Assembly: GCF_002285415.1 (NCBI RefSeq)
Contig: NZ_NSBU01000004.1
Span: 760,001 to 824,000, forward strand
Direction: 5' to 3'
DNA from: Actibacterium pelagium
GTDB taxonomy: Bacteria; Pseudomonadota; Alphaproteobacteria; Rhodobacterales; Rhodobacteraceae
Length of the DNA: 64,000 nt
This document shows, in pieces, positions 34,743 to 43,907 of the stretch; within the stretch, counting starts at the first letter, position 1; every line of letters begins with the position of its first letter. The position numbers were made by a program, and so were the translations under genes. A model generated the notes under the pieces. It made no database searches and was not told where the DNA came from. It saw only the letters and a list, made by a program, of their open reading frames with translations.

Positions 34743-35681
34743 ATGACAGCCACATTGATGATTGGGCCATACAGTGAAACCGATCGCGACGCGATGATCG
34801 AGGCGTTAGATCCTGTTGTGGTTTCAGGGCCGGGGGATGTCGCCGGGCTGGACGATGCAACGCGGGCCGGTATTCGCGCAGTGGCGTTCAAGGGTCACTC
34901 AGCCTTTGGCGCGGACGAGATGGATTTGTTGCCGAACCTTGCACTGATCGCAAATTACGGTGTCGGCTATGACGCGATTGACGTGACGGCGGCCTCGGCC
35001 CGCGGGATCAAGGTCACCAACACTCCCGACGTTTTGAACGATGACGTGGCTGACCTTGCCGTGGCGCTGCTGTTGATGACCGGACGAGAGATGGAACATG
35101 CCAGCGCATGGGCCCGGTCGGGCGAATGGCAGGCCAAGGGCGAGTATCCCTTGAATCGCAAAGTGTCTGGCGGCAAGGCCGGGATCGTCGGCCTTGGCCG
35201 TATCGGGCGCGAGATTGCCGACAGGCTGGCCGCGTTCAAGATGGACATCCACTATTTCGCCCGCTCGGAAAAGGACACGCCGGGCTGGACGTATCATTCC
35301 GATCCGGTGTCGTTGGCCGAGGCGGTCGATTATCTGGTGGTCGCTCTTGTCGGGGGCAAAGACACCGAAAAGTTCGTGTCGAACAAAGTCATCGAAGCGC
35401 TGGGCCCGCGCGGCATCGTCGTGAATATTTCCCGTGGAACGACCGTGGACGAGGCCGCATTGCTGGACGCTTTGGAGGCCGGCAAGATCGCAGGGGCGGG
35501 GCTGGACGTGTTCCTGAACGAACCGAACATCGACCCGCGGTTCTATGCCTTGGATAATGTCGTGATCCAACCTCACCAAGGGTCAGGGACGCATGAGACG
35601 CGCGCCGAGATGGCGGCTCTGCAACGCAACAACGTGCTGGCCTTCTTGCAAGATCAGCCACTGCTAACGCCGGTCAATTGA
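34743..35681 (+). CDS. D-2-hydroxyacid dehydrogenase (glyoxylate/hydroxypyruvate reductase type)
   Basis: A 312-residue NAD(P)-dependent reductase. The nucleotide motif GLGRIGREIAD lies near residues 149-159, the Arg in NISRGTTVDEAAL and the terminal His in QPHQGSGTHET are the expected catalytic residues. The family reduces glyoxylate or hydroxypyruvate. It follows apnO by 92 bases, a gap that could hold its own promoter, and precedes the aldolase by 10. Reduction of C2/C3 products of the apionate or aldolase steps is a reasonable role. Confidence 0.85.
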   Translation: MTATLMIGPYSETDRDAMIEALDPVVVSGPGDVAGLDDATRAGIRAVAFKGHSAFGADEMDLLPNLALIANYGVGYDAIDVTAASARGIKVTNTPDVLNDDVADLAVALLLMTGREMEHASAWARSGEWQAKGEYPLNRKVSGGKAGIVGLGRIGREIADRLAAFKMDIHYFARSEKDTPGWTYHSDPVSLAEAVDYLVVALVGGKDTEKFVSNKVIEALGPRGIVVNISRGTTVDEAALLDALEAGKIAGAGLDVFLNEPNIDPRFYALDNVVIQPHQGSGTHETRAEMAALQRNNVLAFLQDQPLLTPVN

Positions 35682-35691
35682 GGAGCTAGGG

Positions 35692-36465
35692 ATGCAACTG
35701 CGAAAGAACCGTTTTAAAGAGGCCATCCAGTCAGGACAGTTGCAGCTTGGTCTGTGGAGCATGACACGTGATCCGGCCCTGACAGAGATGTTGGCTGGTT
35801 GCGGCTACGATTGGATCAATCTCGATTGCGAACACACGCCCAATCATATCGATCGCGTGCTCTCGATGCTTCAGGCGATTGAGCCCTACGATACCGAGGC
35901 GATCGTCCGCGCAACGCATCTTGACCCGGCAGAGATCAAGCAACTGCTGGATGCCGGTGCACGCAACATCGTGATCCCTTATGTGCAGACGGTCGAAGAG
36001 GCGCAATTGGCTGCGGCGTCGGTCGAGTATCCGCCCAAGGGGATCAGGGGCGTTGCCGGTTCCACGCGCGCCAGCCGGTTCGGGGCCGTGACTGATTACG
36101 TCAAAACGGCACGAGACAATATCTGTTTGATCGTCCAGATCGAAACCGCCGATGCGATGTCACGTATCGAAGAGATCGCGGCAGTCGACGGAATTGATGC
36201 GATGTTCATTGGTCCCGCCGATCTGGCAGCAAGCCTTGGTCATCCCGGCGACGTCAAGCACCCCGAGGTTCAGGCAGCGATCGTTGAGGCGATCCAGCGG
36301 ATCACGGCGGCGGGCAAACCTGCCGGGTTCCTGTCAGGCGATCAGGAAATGCTGGATAAGGTCGTCGCTGCAGGCGGGCTGATGATGGGGATCGATATCG
36401 ATATGATCCTGTTGCGGCGGGCCGCCTTGGAGAGGCTTGAAACCTGCCGCAAGTGGCTGGATTGA
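35692..36465 (+). CDS. HpcH/HpaI family class II aldolase
   Basis: A 257-residue (beta/alpha)8 aldolase of the 2-keto-3-deoxy sugar acid type. The metal site is visible as Glu in QIETADAM and Asp in GPADLAASLG, with an Arg in the GIRGVAGSTRASRFG segment that helps bind the carboxylate. It would split 2-keto-3-deoxy acids to pyruvate plus an aldehyde. It is the last gene of the rightward apionate operon, with a terminator straight after. Confidence 0.87.
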   Translation: MQLRKNRFKEAIQSGQLQLGLWSMTRDPALTEMLAGCGYDWINLDCEHTPNHIDRVLSMLQAIEPYDTEAIVRATHLDPAEIKQLLDAGARNIVIPYVQTVEEAQLAAASVEYPPKGIRGVAGSTRASRFGAVTDYVKTARDNICLIVQIETADAMSRIEEIAAVDGIDAMFIGPADLAASLGHPGDVKHPEVQAAIVEAIQRITAAGKPAGFLSGDQEMLDKVVAAGGLMMGIDIDMILLRRAALERLETCRKWLD

Positions 36466-36490
36466 CCCGCCGAATACGGCGGGCCTTTTG
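36466..36490. terminator. Intrinsic terminator between convergent operons
   Basis: CCCGCCG (36466-36472), loop AATA, CGGCGGG (36477-36483), then CCTTTTGG. It begins immediately after the aldolase stop and lies 27 bases from the convergent denD stop. Confidence 0.75.
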
Positions 36491-36516
36491 GTATGAAAAG
36501 AGAATTGCCTGGCGCT

Positions 36517-37482
36517 TTAGGCGCTAGGCTGGTCGTCCTCAAGATAGTAGCGGATATTGTCCTCGAAGCTTTCGTCGGCGGTAAGGCCAAGCTTCAGGGC
36601 CTTTTCCGGGCGCAGGTCAAAGCGCCACCCTTTCACGATGGCTTGAATATCGGGCTCTGCCTCCCACCGGATCAGCTTGGCCGGTTCCGGCCCGGCAACG
36701 GCGGTCATTGCGTCGATCAGTTGGCGGATCGTCCACATGCGACCGGGCATCATCATGCAACGGTTCTGGCCAAGATCTGCCTCTTCAAGTTCGGCGCCTT
36801 TGACCAGATTTTCGACGCATTTTCGGGGGCTCAGGTAGTAATGCGGGAAATCTTCGTCCACCGGGCATATCGCCTCTTGTCCGTTCAGGGGCTCTCGTAG
36901 GATCGAAGACATGAAGGACGACGCCGCGCGGTTGGGTTTGCCGGGGCGAACCGAGATCGTAGGCAGGCGGAAGCCGCGCCCATCGATGTACCCTTTGCGC
37001 GAAAAGTCGTTGATCAGCATCTCGCCCATCGCCTTTTGCGTACCGTAAGAGGTTTGCGGGTTCAGGAAGGTATGGTCGATGATCGGGTCCGGCACTTCGC
37101 CGCCATAGACAGCGATAGAGGACGAAAACACCACGACGGGTTTCGTCCCAAGTTCGCGGGCGCGGTTCAAGACATTGAGCGTGCCGATCAGGTTGATCGA
37201 CATACCGGCGTCGAAATCTTCTTCGGCATGGGCCGACACGATGGCGGCCAACAGGTAGATCACGTCCACATCCGCAGTGACACATCGCGCGACAGAAGCG
37301 GGATCGGTGATGTCGCAGGTGGTGGTTTCGATCGCTACGTTTCCAGTAATCGGTGCCGGATCCACCACATCGGCAAGTGTTATCTTGGAAATGTCCTGAC
37401 CACGCAGGGTACCGCGCGCGGCAAGTGCGCGACCAAGTTTTTGGCCGACGACCCCGCCGCCACCTATGATGAGAATGTTCAT
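36517..37482 (-). CDS. denD: NAD-dependent D-erythronate dehydrogenase (DenD-like)
   Basis: A 321-residue extended short-chain dehydrogenase. The cofactor motif GGGGVVG is at residues 7-13 and the active site is Ser121, Tyr146 and Lys150 (SYGTQKAMGE). The length, the RLPTISVRPG segment and the sugar-acid context fit DenD, which oxidises D-erythronate C2. The ATG overlaps the stop of the kinase gene upstream (37479-37482). A different uronate or tetronate substrate is possible. Confidence 0.75.
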   Translation of the reverse strand: MNILIIGGGGVVGQKLGRALAARGTLRGQDISKITLADVVDPAPITGNVAIETTTCDITDPASVARCVTADVDVIYLLAAIVSAHAEEDFDAGMSINLIGTLNVLNRARELGTKPVVVFSSSIAVYGGEVPDPIIDHTFLNPQTSYGTQKAMGEMLINDFSRKGYIDGRGFRLPTISVRPGKPNRAASSFMSSILREPLNGQEAICPVDEDFPHYYLSPRKCVENLVKGAELEEADLGQNRCMMMPGRMWTIRQLIDAMTAVAGPEPAKLIRWEAEPDIQAIVKGWRFDLRPEKALKLGLTADESFEDNIRYYLEDDQPSA

Positions 37483-38396
37483 GCTGTTCCTTCCTCGAAT
37501 AAGCTGGGCACAAGCGCGCCCCGTGACTGAATGACCTGCGCGGCAAGTGACATGGCACTATGTGCCGCTTGATCGCAGCTTTGACCGGTTGCGAGACCAG
37601 CCATGAAGCCGGCGCCGAAACTGTCGCCTGCTGCCGTGGTGTCGATCACATCCGTGACCTGTGTTGTCTGTAGGGTGCGCGTCCCGTCGGCATCCCAAAG
37701 CGTCAGGTCTGCATTGCCGTTTTTGACGGCTACGACCCGGGCGCCGCAATTGCGGTAGCGCTTGATGGTGTCGCCGGGGGTGGTGTCCCCAAAGAGCTGC
37801 GTTTCTTCGTCGAATGACGGCAAAACTACATCAGCCACAGAGGCCCCCAACAACATTCCGTCCTGCATTGTTGCCTTGTCTTCCCACAAGCGGGGGCGCA
37901 GGTTTGTGTCAAAGGCGACCATCGCCCCACCAGCCCGCGCGGACATGATCGCGTCGCAAAGTCGCCGGCGCGCCGCGGGCGTCAGGATCGCAAGGGTGAT
38001 ACCTGAAAAATAAAGAATGTCTTGCCCCGATAGAGTATCGGTCAGCCACGCCGGGTCGTCGGCCAGTGTTTTGGCCGCTGACTGGCTGCGCCAATAAGAG
38101 AAACTGCGCTCTCCGTTGTCGAGGCTGATCATATAAAGCCCGACCGTGCGGTCCTCGACCTCTCGTAGGGCCGCTGTTTCGATCCCTTGTTCTTCGAAGA
38201 ACGCCTTCATTTCCACAGAGACCGCGTCTTTGCCGATGGCGCTGGCATATCCGACGCGCCAATCGCGGGGTAGCAGGCGGCGGGCGTACCATGCGGTATT
38301 GAACGTGTCCCCGGCAAAGCCGCGACGGTAGAGGCCATCACCGGCATCAGCCATCTCGACCATGCACTCTCCTATGGCAAGGAAGGACCCGCTCAC
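37479..38396 (-). CDS. kdgK: PfkB-family sugar kinase (2-keto-3-deoxygluconate type)
   Basis: A 305-residue ribokinase-fold kinase. The N-terminus AIGECMVEM is typical of 2-keto-3-deoxygluconate kinases, and the second PfkB signature DTTAAGDSFGAGFMAGL holds the catalytic Asp. It begins with GTG at 38396, overlapping the stop of the SMP-30 fragment (GTGA), and ends over the denD start. It would make KDPG-type products for aldol cleavage. The exact keto-deoxy acid is unknown. Confidence 0.83.
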   Translation of the reverse strand: MSGSFLAIGECMVEMADAGDGLYRRGFAGDTFNTAWYARRLLPRDWRVGYASAIGKDAVSVEMKAFFEEQGIETAALREVEDRTVGLYMISLDNGERSFSYWRSQSAAKTLADDPAWLTDTLSGQDILYFSGITLAILTPAARRRLCDAIMSARAGGAMVAFDTNLRPRLWEDKATMQDGMLLGASVADVVLPSFDEETQLFGDTTPGDTIKRYRNCGARVVAVKNGNADLTLWDADGTRTLQTTQVTDVIDTTAAGDSFGAGFMAGLATGQSCDQAAHSAMSLAAQVIQSRGALVPSLFEEGTA

Positions 38397-38692
38397 AGGA
38401 TCACCCGGTGTTCTTCTTGGCCCGTAGCGTCGACGCGCAAGGTGTAGGTGCGCCCGCCATCTTCGACATTGAACAGGAACAACTCTGTGTCGCTGGCAAT
38501 CAGAAGCCGGTCACGATCAACCCATCCTGCCGCCGAGACGGGCGCGTCGAACTGCCAGACCTGTCGTCCCGCGTCGGTCCGGGAGTACAGCCGGTGCGCA
38601 TTGATATCGAACCAGAAGAACTGTTTGCGCTCGGGATGCCAAAGCGGGCCTTCTCCAAGCGAACACTGCGTGTCGTCAAAAACGTCTACCAT
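38393..38692 (-). pseudogene. SMP-30/gluconolactonase family fragment
   Basis: Only 99 residues, against about 290 for the family. It begins properly (DDTQCSLGEGPLWHPERKQFFWFDI), giving about the first two blades of the six-bladed propeller and the first metal-binding Glu. It then stops after EEHRVIL, so the Asn and Asp metal ligands are missing. It is coupled at both ends: TGATG with the XylX-like gene and GTGA with the kinase. The context suggests a former sugar-acid lactonase (like XylC). It was probably shortened by an in-place deletion; a small functional remnant cannot be excluded. Confidence 0.75.
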
Positions 38693-39843
38693 CAGAGCAG
38701 CCCCCTTTGTGAAAGGTTGCGCATCAGCGCGGCGGTGCCGAAGGTCCATTCGGGACAATCCGTCGACAGGCGCACGGTGTTTTCCAGTTGGCCCAGAGTG
38801 CTTTCGGTAATTTTCACGACATCTTCCGCGTGATGGGTGAAGCCCTGACCTTGGGCATCGCGGTCCTTGACCGGCGCGAACATGGTGCCCAGAAACAGGA
38901 AGAACCCGTCAGGATACTGGTGATGGCGGCCGATGGTCTGTTCCACGATCGAAGCGGGATCGCGGCTGATCTTGGTCATCGAAGAATGCCCGTCCATCTG
39001 GAAGCCGTCCTGGCCGGTCACCTCCATGGACAGTTCGGCTTTGCGCACGTCATCCAACGAGAACCCATCGTTGAACAAACGCAGGAAGGGGCCAATGGCA
39101 CAGGACGCGTTATTGTCCTTGGCTTTACCCAGTAGAAGTGCCGAGCGACCTTCGACATCACGTAAGTTTACGTCATTGCCCAATGTGGCCCCGACGATCT
39201 CTCCGCGTGAATTGATGGCCAATACGATTTCAGGTTCGGGGTTGTTCCAGTTCGACATTGGGTGCAGCCCGACCGCGGCGCCCCAGCCTACGGCGGCCAT
39301 GGGTTGGCATTTGGTAAAGACCTCGGCATCGGGTCCAATCCCGACCTCAAGATACTGGGACCAAAGTTCTTCCTCTTGAAGCACCGACTTGACCTTCATG
39401 GCTTGTTCGGACCCGGGCACGATGCCTGCCAAGCTGTCACCGATCACGCGTTTTACCCGTTGCCGGATTGCCTCGGCCCGATCTGGGTCGCCCGCCGCCT
39501 GTTCCTCGATCACGCGTTCGACCATGGATTCTGCAAAGGTGACCCCACTGGCTTTGACGGCCTGCAGATCCGGTGGGGCCAGAATGCGCAGCGCATCCGA
39601 GCCGGCATCGGCGGTGCTGGCCTGCAACAACTCGCTGAGGTCGCAGATCGGCACGCCTGTCGCGGCCTTTGCCGTGGCCGCAGGATCGGCTGTTTCCAGC
39701 AGCGCTTGCATTGTGGGCAGATCGCGGCTGGTGATGTCGATAACGGTGTCACCGTCTAGGCGGATCAGAGCTGGGCCAATGCCAGGGCGCCAGACACGCC
39801 CGACGAAGCAGGCTTGGGAAAAGGGATTGCTGTGGGGAAGCAT
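38692..39843 (-). CDS. 2-keto-3-deoxy-pentonate dehydratase (XylX/FAH type)
   Basis: A 383-residue fumarylacetoacetate-hydrolase-fold protein of the XylX/KdaD size class, longer than ordinary FAH hydrolases. The metal ligands sit in the EPEIVLAIN segment (Glu pair) and in GNDVNLRDVEGRS (Asp). Such enzymes dehydrate 2-keto-3-deoxy-D-xylonate or -arabinonate to 2-oxoglutarate semialdehyde. It pairs with the XylD-like dehydratase at 51660. It follows the flavoprotein gene by 11 bases and its stop overlaps the SMP-30 fragment. Confidence 0.82.
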   Translation of the reverse strand: MLPHSNPFSQACFVGRVWRPGIGPALIRLDGDTVIDITSRDLPTMQALLETADPAATAKAATGVPICDLSELLQASTADAGSDALRILAPPDLQAVKASGVTFAESMVERVIEEQAAGDPDRAEAIRQRVKRVIGDSLAGIVPGSEQAMKVKSVLQEEELWSQYLEVGIGPDAEVFTKCQPMAAVGWGAAVGLHPMSNWNNPEPEIVLAINSRGEIVGATLGNDVNLRDVEGRSALLLGKAKDNNASCAIGPFLRLFNDGFSLDDVRKAELSMEVTGQDGFQMDGHSSMTKISRDPASIVEQTIGRHHQYPDGFFLFLGTMFAPVKDRDAQGQGFTHHAEDVVKITESTLGQLENTVRLSTDCPEWTFGTAALMRNLSQRGLL

Positions 39844-39854
39844 GGCTTTCTCCT

Positions 39855-41231
39855 TCAGTTCCTGAGCGGCAACATTTTGCCCGGGTTCAGGATGTTATTG
39901 GGGTCAAAACTTTCCTTGATCGCACGCATATAGGCCAAGGCCGGGCCGTGTTCGGCCTTCATGAATTTCTGCTTGCCCAGCCCGACCCCGTGCTCGCCTG
40001 AGACTGTTCCGCCCAGCCTTAGCGCGGTTTCGGCCAGCGCGTTTGAAAATTGCTCGGCTCGGGCCATCTCGTCGGGGTCTGATGGATCGACGCTAAGTCC
40101 TGCATGGAAATTGCCGTCACCCACATGCCCAACAATGGTCGATGTCAGACCAAGGCGCACCGCGTCGCGCTGAGCTTGTAGAACGGCCTCTGCCAGCTGC
40201 GAGATCGGTACGCAGACATCTGTGGGCCAGATACGACCACCTTTGCCCAAAGCAGCGGTCGCGTAATGTGCCGAGTGGCGCATGGTCCAAAGCGCTTTAC
40301 GGTCCTCGGGCCGTTCTGCCGTTTTCCAGCCCCGTGCACCTAAGTCAGCAGCGAGTTCTTCAAAGGTCCGGGCTTGCTCTCTTGCGCTGCCTGAAGTGCC
40401 GTCAAACTCTAGAAACAGATGCGGTTCTTCGGGCAGGTTTGCTTTGGAATATGCGTTGAACCCCTTCACCATCATCTCGTCCAAAAGCTCGATTCTCGCC
40501 ATGGGCACGCCGGACTGGATCGTCAGGATGACACAGTCCACGGCGTCTTTGACGGTTGGAAAGCGGCATGTGGCTGCAATCGTCGCCTCTGGTCTGCCCC
40601 GTAGGCGCACGGTCAGCTCGGTGATAATTCCAAGCGTTCCTTCAGAGCCGATAAGCAAGTGGTTCAGGTCGTAACCGGTAGAGGATTTCTGAGCGCGGCT
40701 ACCTGTGCGGATGATGGTGCCATCGGCCATCACTGCTTCGAGGGCGAGCACGTTTTCCCGCATCGTGCCATATCGCACAGCCGTGGTGCCAGATGCTCGG
40801 GTCGCGGCCATCCCGCCGATGCTGGCGTCGGCGCCGGGATCGACCGGAAAGAACAGGCCTGTTGCGCGCAGTTCTTCGTTCAGGCGCAGGCGTGTAATGC
40901 CGGGTTGAACAACAGCGTTCAGATCTTCGGCATTCACCTCTAGCACTTGGTTCATGTCGCGCAGATCAAGGCTGATCCCGCCTGTCACCGCCAAGTGCTG
41001 CCCCTCTAACGAACTGGCCGCGCCATAGGCGGTCACCGGGCAATGCTCTTCGTTGCAGATCTTCAGAATGTCACAGACGTCCTGCGTGTTGGCGGGATAG
41101 GCCACCGCATCCGGTGGCGTAAGGGGGTAATAGGTTTCGTTCTGGCCGTGCAGGTTGCGGTCGGCCTGAGACAACGAAAGCTTGTTGCCCAACAGCGGTT
41201 TGAGCCGAGATATCGCCGTGTCGATACTCAT
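39855..41231 (-). CDS. FAD-linked oxidase (glycolate/D-lactate oxidase GlcD type)
   Basis: A 458-residue flavoprotein. The N-terminal FAD-binding PCMH domain has PVTAYGAASSLEGQHLAVTGG and PGADASIGGMAATRASG, here joined by a linker; the C-terminal domain ends with GGTVSGEHGVGLGKQKFM and DPNNILNPGKML, typical of GlcD/D-LDH. The start is the ATG at 41231 overlapping the upstream stop (TAATG), not four codons earlier. No GlcE or GlcF genes adjoin. It would oxidise a 2-hydroxy acid such as glycolate, D-lactate or a sugar acid. Confidence 0.87.
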   Translation of the reverse strand: MSIDTAISRLKPLLGNKLSLSQADRNLHGQNETYYPLTPPDAVAYPANTQDVCDILKICNEEHCPVTAYGAASSLEGQHLAVTGGISLDLRDMNQVLEVNAEDLNAVVQPGITRLRLNEELRATGLFFPVDPGADASIGGMAATRASGTTAVRYGTMRENVLALEAVMADGTIIRTGSRAQKSSTGYDLNHLLIGSEGTLGIITELTVRLRGRPEATIAATCRFPTVKDAVDCVILTIQSGVPMARIELLDEMMVKGFNAYSKANLPEEPHLFLEFDGTSGSAREQARTFEELAADLGARGWKTAERPEDRKALWTMRHSAHYATAALGKGGRIWPTDVCVPISQLAEAVLQAQRDAVRLGLTSTIVGHVGDGNFHAGLSVDPSDPDEMARAEQFSNALAETALRLGGTVSGEHGVGLGKQKFMKAEHGPALAYMRAIKESFDPNNILNPGKMLPLRN

Positions 41232-42145
41232 TACTTCCCCCAACGCAGAACCAGCGGGTCAAGCGGGCGCAGCAGTTCAAGCAACATGGCGCGGGTCCCG
41301 GGGTGCAGAGGCGGGATCGGGTGGCGACAAAAATCCGAAGCGATCACGCCGCCTTCGACCATCGCTGCCTTCGCGGCCCGAAAGCCGCACTGCCGGTTTT
41401 CGTGGTTCACCGCGGGCAGTACGCGTGCGTAGCCGTCAATGGCGGCCTGCCGCTTGCCCGCAAGGAAATCTTGGACAATCGGGCCGATCAGGTCGGGGAT
41501 CATGGCGCTGGTCATGGTGCCGGTCGCGCCGGCATCCAGATCGGCCAGCAAGGTGATCGCTTCTTCACCGTCAAACGGGCCTTCGATGCTGTCGCCACCT
41601 TCTTCGATCAGCGCCCGAAGTTTGGCCGCAGCCTGAGGGCATTCGATCTTGAACAGCTTCAGCATCTCGATTTCCTGCGCCATTTTCACCAGCAGGGGCA
41701 CGGGTAGGTCCACACCCGAAAGCGGCGCATCCTGCAGCATGATCGGGATGCCGACCTCTCCGACCGCGCGGAATTGCTCGAAGGTTTGCTCGGGCGTGCC
41801 CTTAAGAAGGGCTCCGTGATAGGGGGGCATCATCATGACGATATCGGCCCCAAGATCTTTGGCAAACTTCGCCCGGTCCACGACGATCGGCGTGGCAAAA
41901 TGGCTGATCGTCACGATGACCGGAACCCGGCCAGCGACATGTTCCAGCGACAGGCGTGTCAGCGCGGCGCGCTCGTCATCCGTAATCAGGAATTGTTCCG
42001 AAAAATTGGCAAGGATGCAGATACCGTCAACGCCCTGATCAATCATGCAGTCGAGAACACGCTTCATGCCTTCGGCGTCGACTTGTCCGTTGGGTAAGAA
42101 AGGTGTCGGCGCGACGGGCCAGATACCGGAATAGCGTTGTGTCAT
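41231..42145 (-). CDS. araD: L-2-keto-3-deoxyarabonate dehydratase (DapA superfamily)
   Basis: A 304-residue DHDPS-superfamily enzyme. The Schiff-base lysine is probably Lys166 in LFKIECP. The segments GICILANFSEQF, HVAGRVPVIVT, MPPYHGA, GPFDGEEAITLLADLDAGATG and NHENRQ, and the ending LDPLVLRW, match my memory of Azospirillum AraD closely. AraD turns L-2-keto-3-deoxyarabonate into 2-oxoglutarate semialdehyde. The start at 42145 has a GGAG site; the frame opens 45 codons earlier but without support. First gene of the araD-to-denD leftward operon. Confidence 0.85.
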   Translation of the reverse strand: MTQRYSGIWPVAPTPFLPNGQVDAEGMKRVLDCMIDQGVDGICILANFSEQFLITDDERAALTRLSLEHVAGRVPVIVTISHFATPIVVDRAKFAKDLGADIVMMMPPYHGALLKGTPEQTFEQFRAVGEVGIPIMLQDAPLSGVDLPVPLLVKMAQEIEMLKLFKIECPQAAAKLRALIEEGGDSIEGPFDGEEAITLLADLDAGATGTMTSAMIPDLIGPIVQDFLAGKRQAAIDGYARVLPAVNHENRQCGFRAAKAAMVEGGVIASDFCRHPIPPLHPGTRAMLLELLRPLDPLVLRWGK

Positions 42146-42230
42146 TGGGTCTCCATTCGTCGGGCGTGGCTTCTGATGCCTTGTGGGCTGTTCGAAGCAC
42201 GATGCGTTGCTAGGTGAAAAGGTCGTGTTG

Positions 42231-42833
42231 TCATCCGGCAGCCTGTTTCGCGGACCACAGGGCAAGGGCGACGACGCCAAGCATGGACAGGGCCATAGCC
42301 ATGTTGATCCTGCGCTGGGTGCGCTCTGAAAGGTTGAGCCGATGCAGTGACGCCCCAGCCCAGAGCCAGGCCAGATGGATCGGAATCCAAATCGTATTAA
42401 GGATCAGCGCCTTGGTGATCATCTCGAACAGAAAGGCATCGGGTGCATAGTTGAACCCCGTGATCAGGGACGTGTTGACGGCATAGGCTTTGGGGTTGAT
42501 CGCTTGCAGCAATACCCCTCCGACCACCCCCGGAGGTGACTTAGCCTCTGTGAAAGCGATCCGCGCACCGGCAAAAGCGATCCGCGTGGCGAGATAAAGC
42601 AGATACGCCACAGAGCAGATCATCAGGACGCTTCGAAGCCACGGCACCGACAGGATGATTGCCGCAAGGCCCGTCATCACCGACAGCATGACAAGGTTGG
42701 TTCCGATGAAAAGCCCAAGAACATAGGCAAGAGAAGGCCGAAAGCCGTAGGCGGCGCCAAACCCGGCAGTGGTCATCACGCCGGGGCCGGGTGTGATGAT
42801 CAGGAAAAACACCGCTGCTGCAAAGGTCAGCAT
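42231..42833 (-). CDS. LysE-family exporter
   Basis: A 200-residue inner-membrane exporter with six spans. The LysE/RhtB hallmark FFLIITPGPGVM is at residues 9-20 and the NPKAYAV motif in the middle. The start overlaps the stop of the idonate dehydrogenase gene (TGATG), so the two are co-translated. It may export an amino acid or a sugar-acid by-product. Substrate unknown. Confidence 0.87.
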   Translation of the reverse strand: MLTFAAAVFFLIITPGPGVMTTAGFGAAYGFRPSLAYVLGLFIGTNLVMLSVMTGLAAIILSVPWLRSVLMICSVAYLLYLATRIAFAGARIAFTEAKSPPGVVGGVLLQAINPKAYAVNTSLITGFNYAPDAFLFEMITKALILNTIWIPIHLAWLWAGASLHRLNLSERTQRRINMAMALSMLGVVALALWSAKQAAG

Positions 42834-43864
42834 CAGGTGAACTCCAGTTGAACTTTCATAGCTTGCGAACGGTCAGCCGCCATTGCGAAGGCTGCTGCAA
42901 AATCCGCGAGCGGGTAGGAATGCGTGACAAGGGGCGTCACGTCGATCAAGCCGGCGCGCATCATGTCGACGGCTATCGCAAACTCCTCGTGGAAACGGAA
43001 GGACCCAACCAGTTCGATCTCTTTGGCTGTGATCTGCATCATGGGCACGCGCATGTCCCCAGACAGGCCCAGCTGTATGGCGCGTCCGCGCGGTCGTAAC
43101 GCGGCCAAGGCAGAGGCCAACGCGACCTCGGCGCCTGAGCATTCGAACAGAACATCGATCTGGCCTTTTCCTTTGCAGAACGGCGCAAGGGCTTCGGGGT
43201 CTTCGGCCGTGTTCAGGGTAATGTCGGCCCCGATATAACGTGCGAATTCCAGCGAGGCTTCAGAGATGTCGGTCGCGACAATCCGGGATGCGCCTGCACG
43301 GCGCGCGGCAAGGATCACAAGGATGCCGATCGGACCGCAACCGGTGACCAGAACTTGCCGGCCCAGCATTTCACCTGCCTGCCGAACGGCGTGCAGGGCC
43401 ACGGACAGAGGCTCTGCCATAGCGGCCTGAGCCGCGCTTAGCCCGTCCGCCGGGACGCATTGCGACGCTAGGGCGACCAGTTCCTGACGAAATGCACCCT
43501 GAATATGGGGGAAAGGCATGGCCGAGCCATAAAACCGCATGTTCAGGCAATGATTGGGCAATCCACGCAAGCATTCTTGGCAGGCCCCGCAGGGGCGCGA
43601 TGGCGACACAGCGACTAACTGGCCCACGCTTAGCCCCTCTACCCCAGCCCCCAAGGCGGCCACATGTCCTGCCACTTCGTGCCCAAGGATCATCGGCTCG
43701 CGAAGTCTGATCGCTCCGAAGCCGCCATGAAGGTGGTAATGTAGATCCGTGCCACAGATACCGCCACGAGAGATATTCACCAGAACCTCTCCGGGTCCGG
43801 GGGCTTCGACAGAACAGTCGGTCAGGCGCAAGTCATGCGCCGCGTGGGCATAGAGTGCTTTCAA
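42833..43864 (-). CDS. idnD: Zn-dependent dehydrogenase (L-idonate 5-dehydrogenase type)
   Basis: A medium-chain dehydrogenase of 343 residues. Catalytic zinc ligands are Cys37 and His62-Glu63 (GHE), and the structural zinc set is Cys92, 95, 98 and 106. The NAD motif TGCGPIGILV follows. The start is TTG at 43864, seven bases after GGGAGGAAA, giving MKALYAH; no ATG fits, and the longer frame would cross the operator and the divergent SDR start. Pairing with an IdnO-like SDR favours L-idonate. A related polyol is possible. Confidence 0.85.
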   Translation of the reverse strand: MKALYAHAAHDLRLTDCSVEAPGPGEVLVNISRGGICGTDLHYHLHGGFGAIRLREPMILGHEVAGHVAALGAGVEGLSVGQLVAVSPSRPCGACQECLRGLPNHCLNMRFYGSAMPFPHIQGAFRQELVALASQCVPADGLSAAQAAMAEPLSVALHAVRQAGEMLGRQVLVTGCGPIGILVILAARRAGASRIVATDISEASLEFARYIGADITLNTAEDPEALAPFCKGKGQIDVLFECSGAEVALASALAALRPRGRAIQLGLSGDMRVPMMQITAKEIELVGSFRFHEEFAIAVDMMRAGLIDVTPLVTHSYPLADFAAAFAMAADRSQAMKVQLEFT

Positions 43865-43907
43865 AGGTTGTTTCCTCCCGTCGGGGCTTTTGCTTGCAAC
43901 GGCCCCG

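Noticed and set aside
38393-38692. Frameshifted full-length SMP-30 gene
   Set aside because: No continuation of the propeller is found in the other frames; the kinase gene begins at once, so the missing part is deleted, not shifted.
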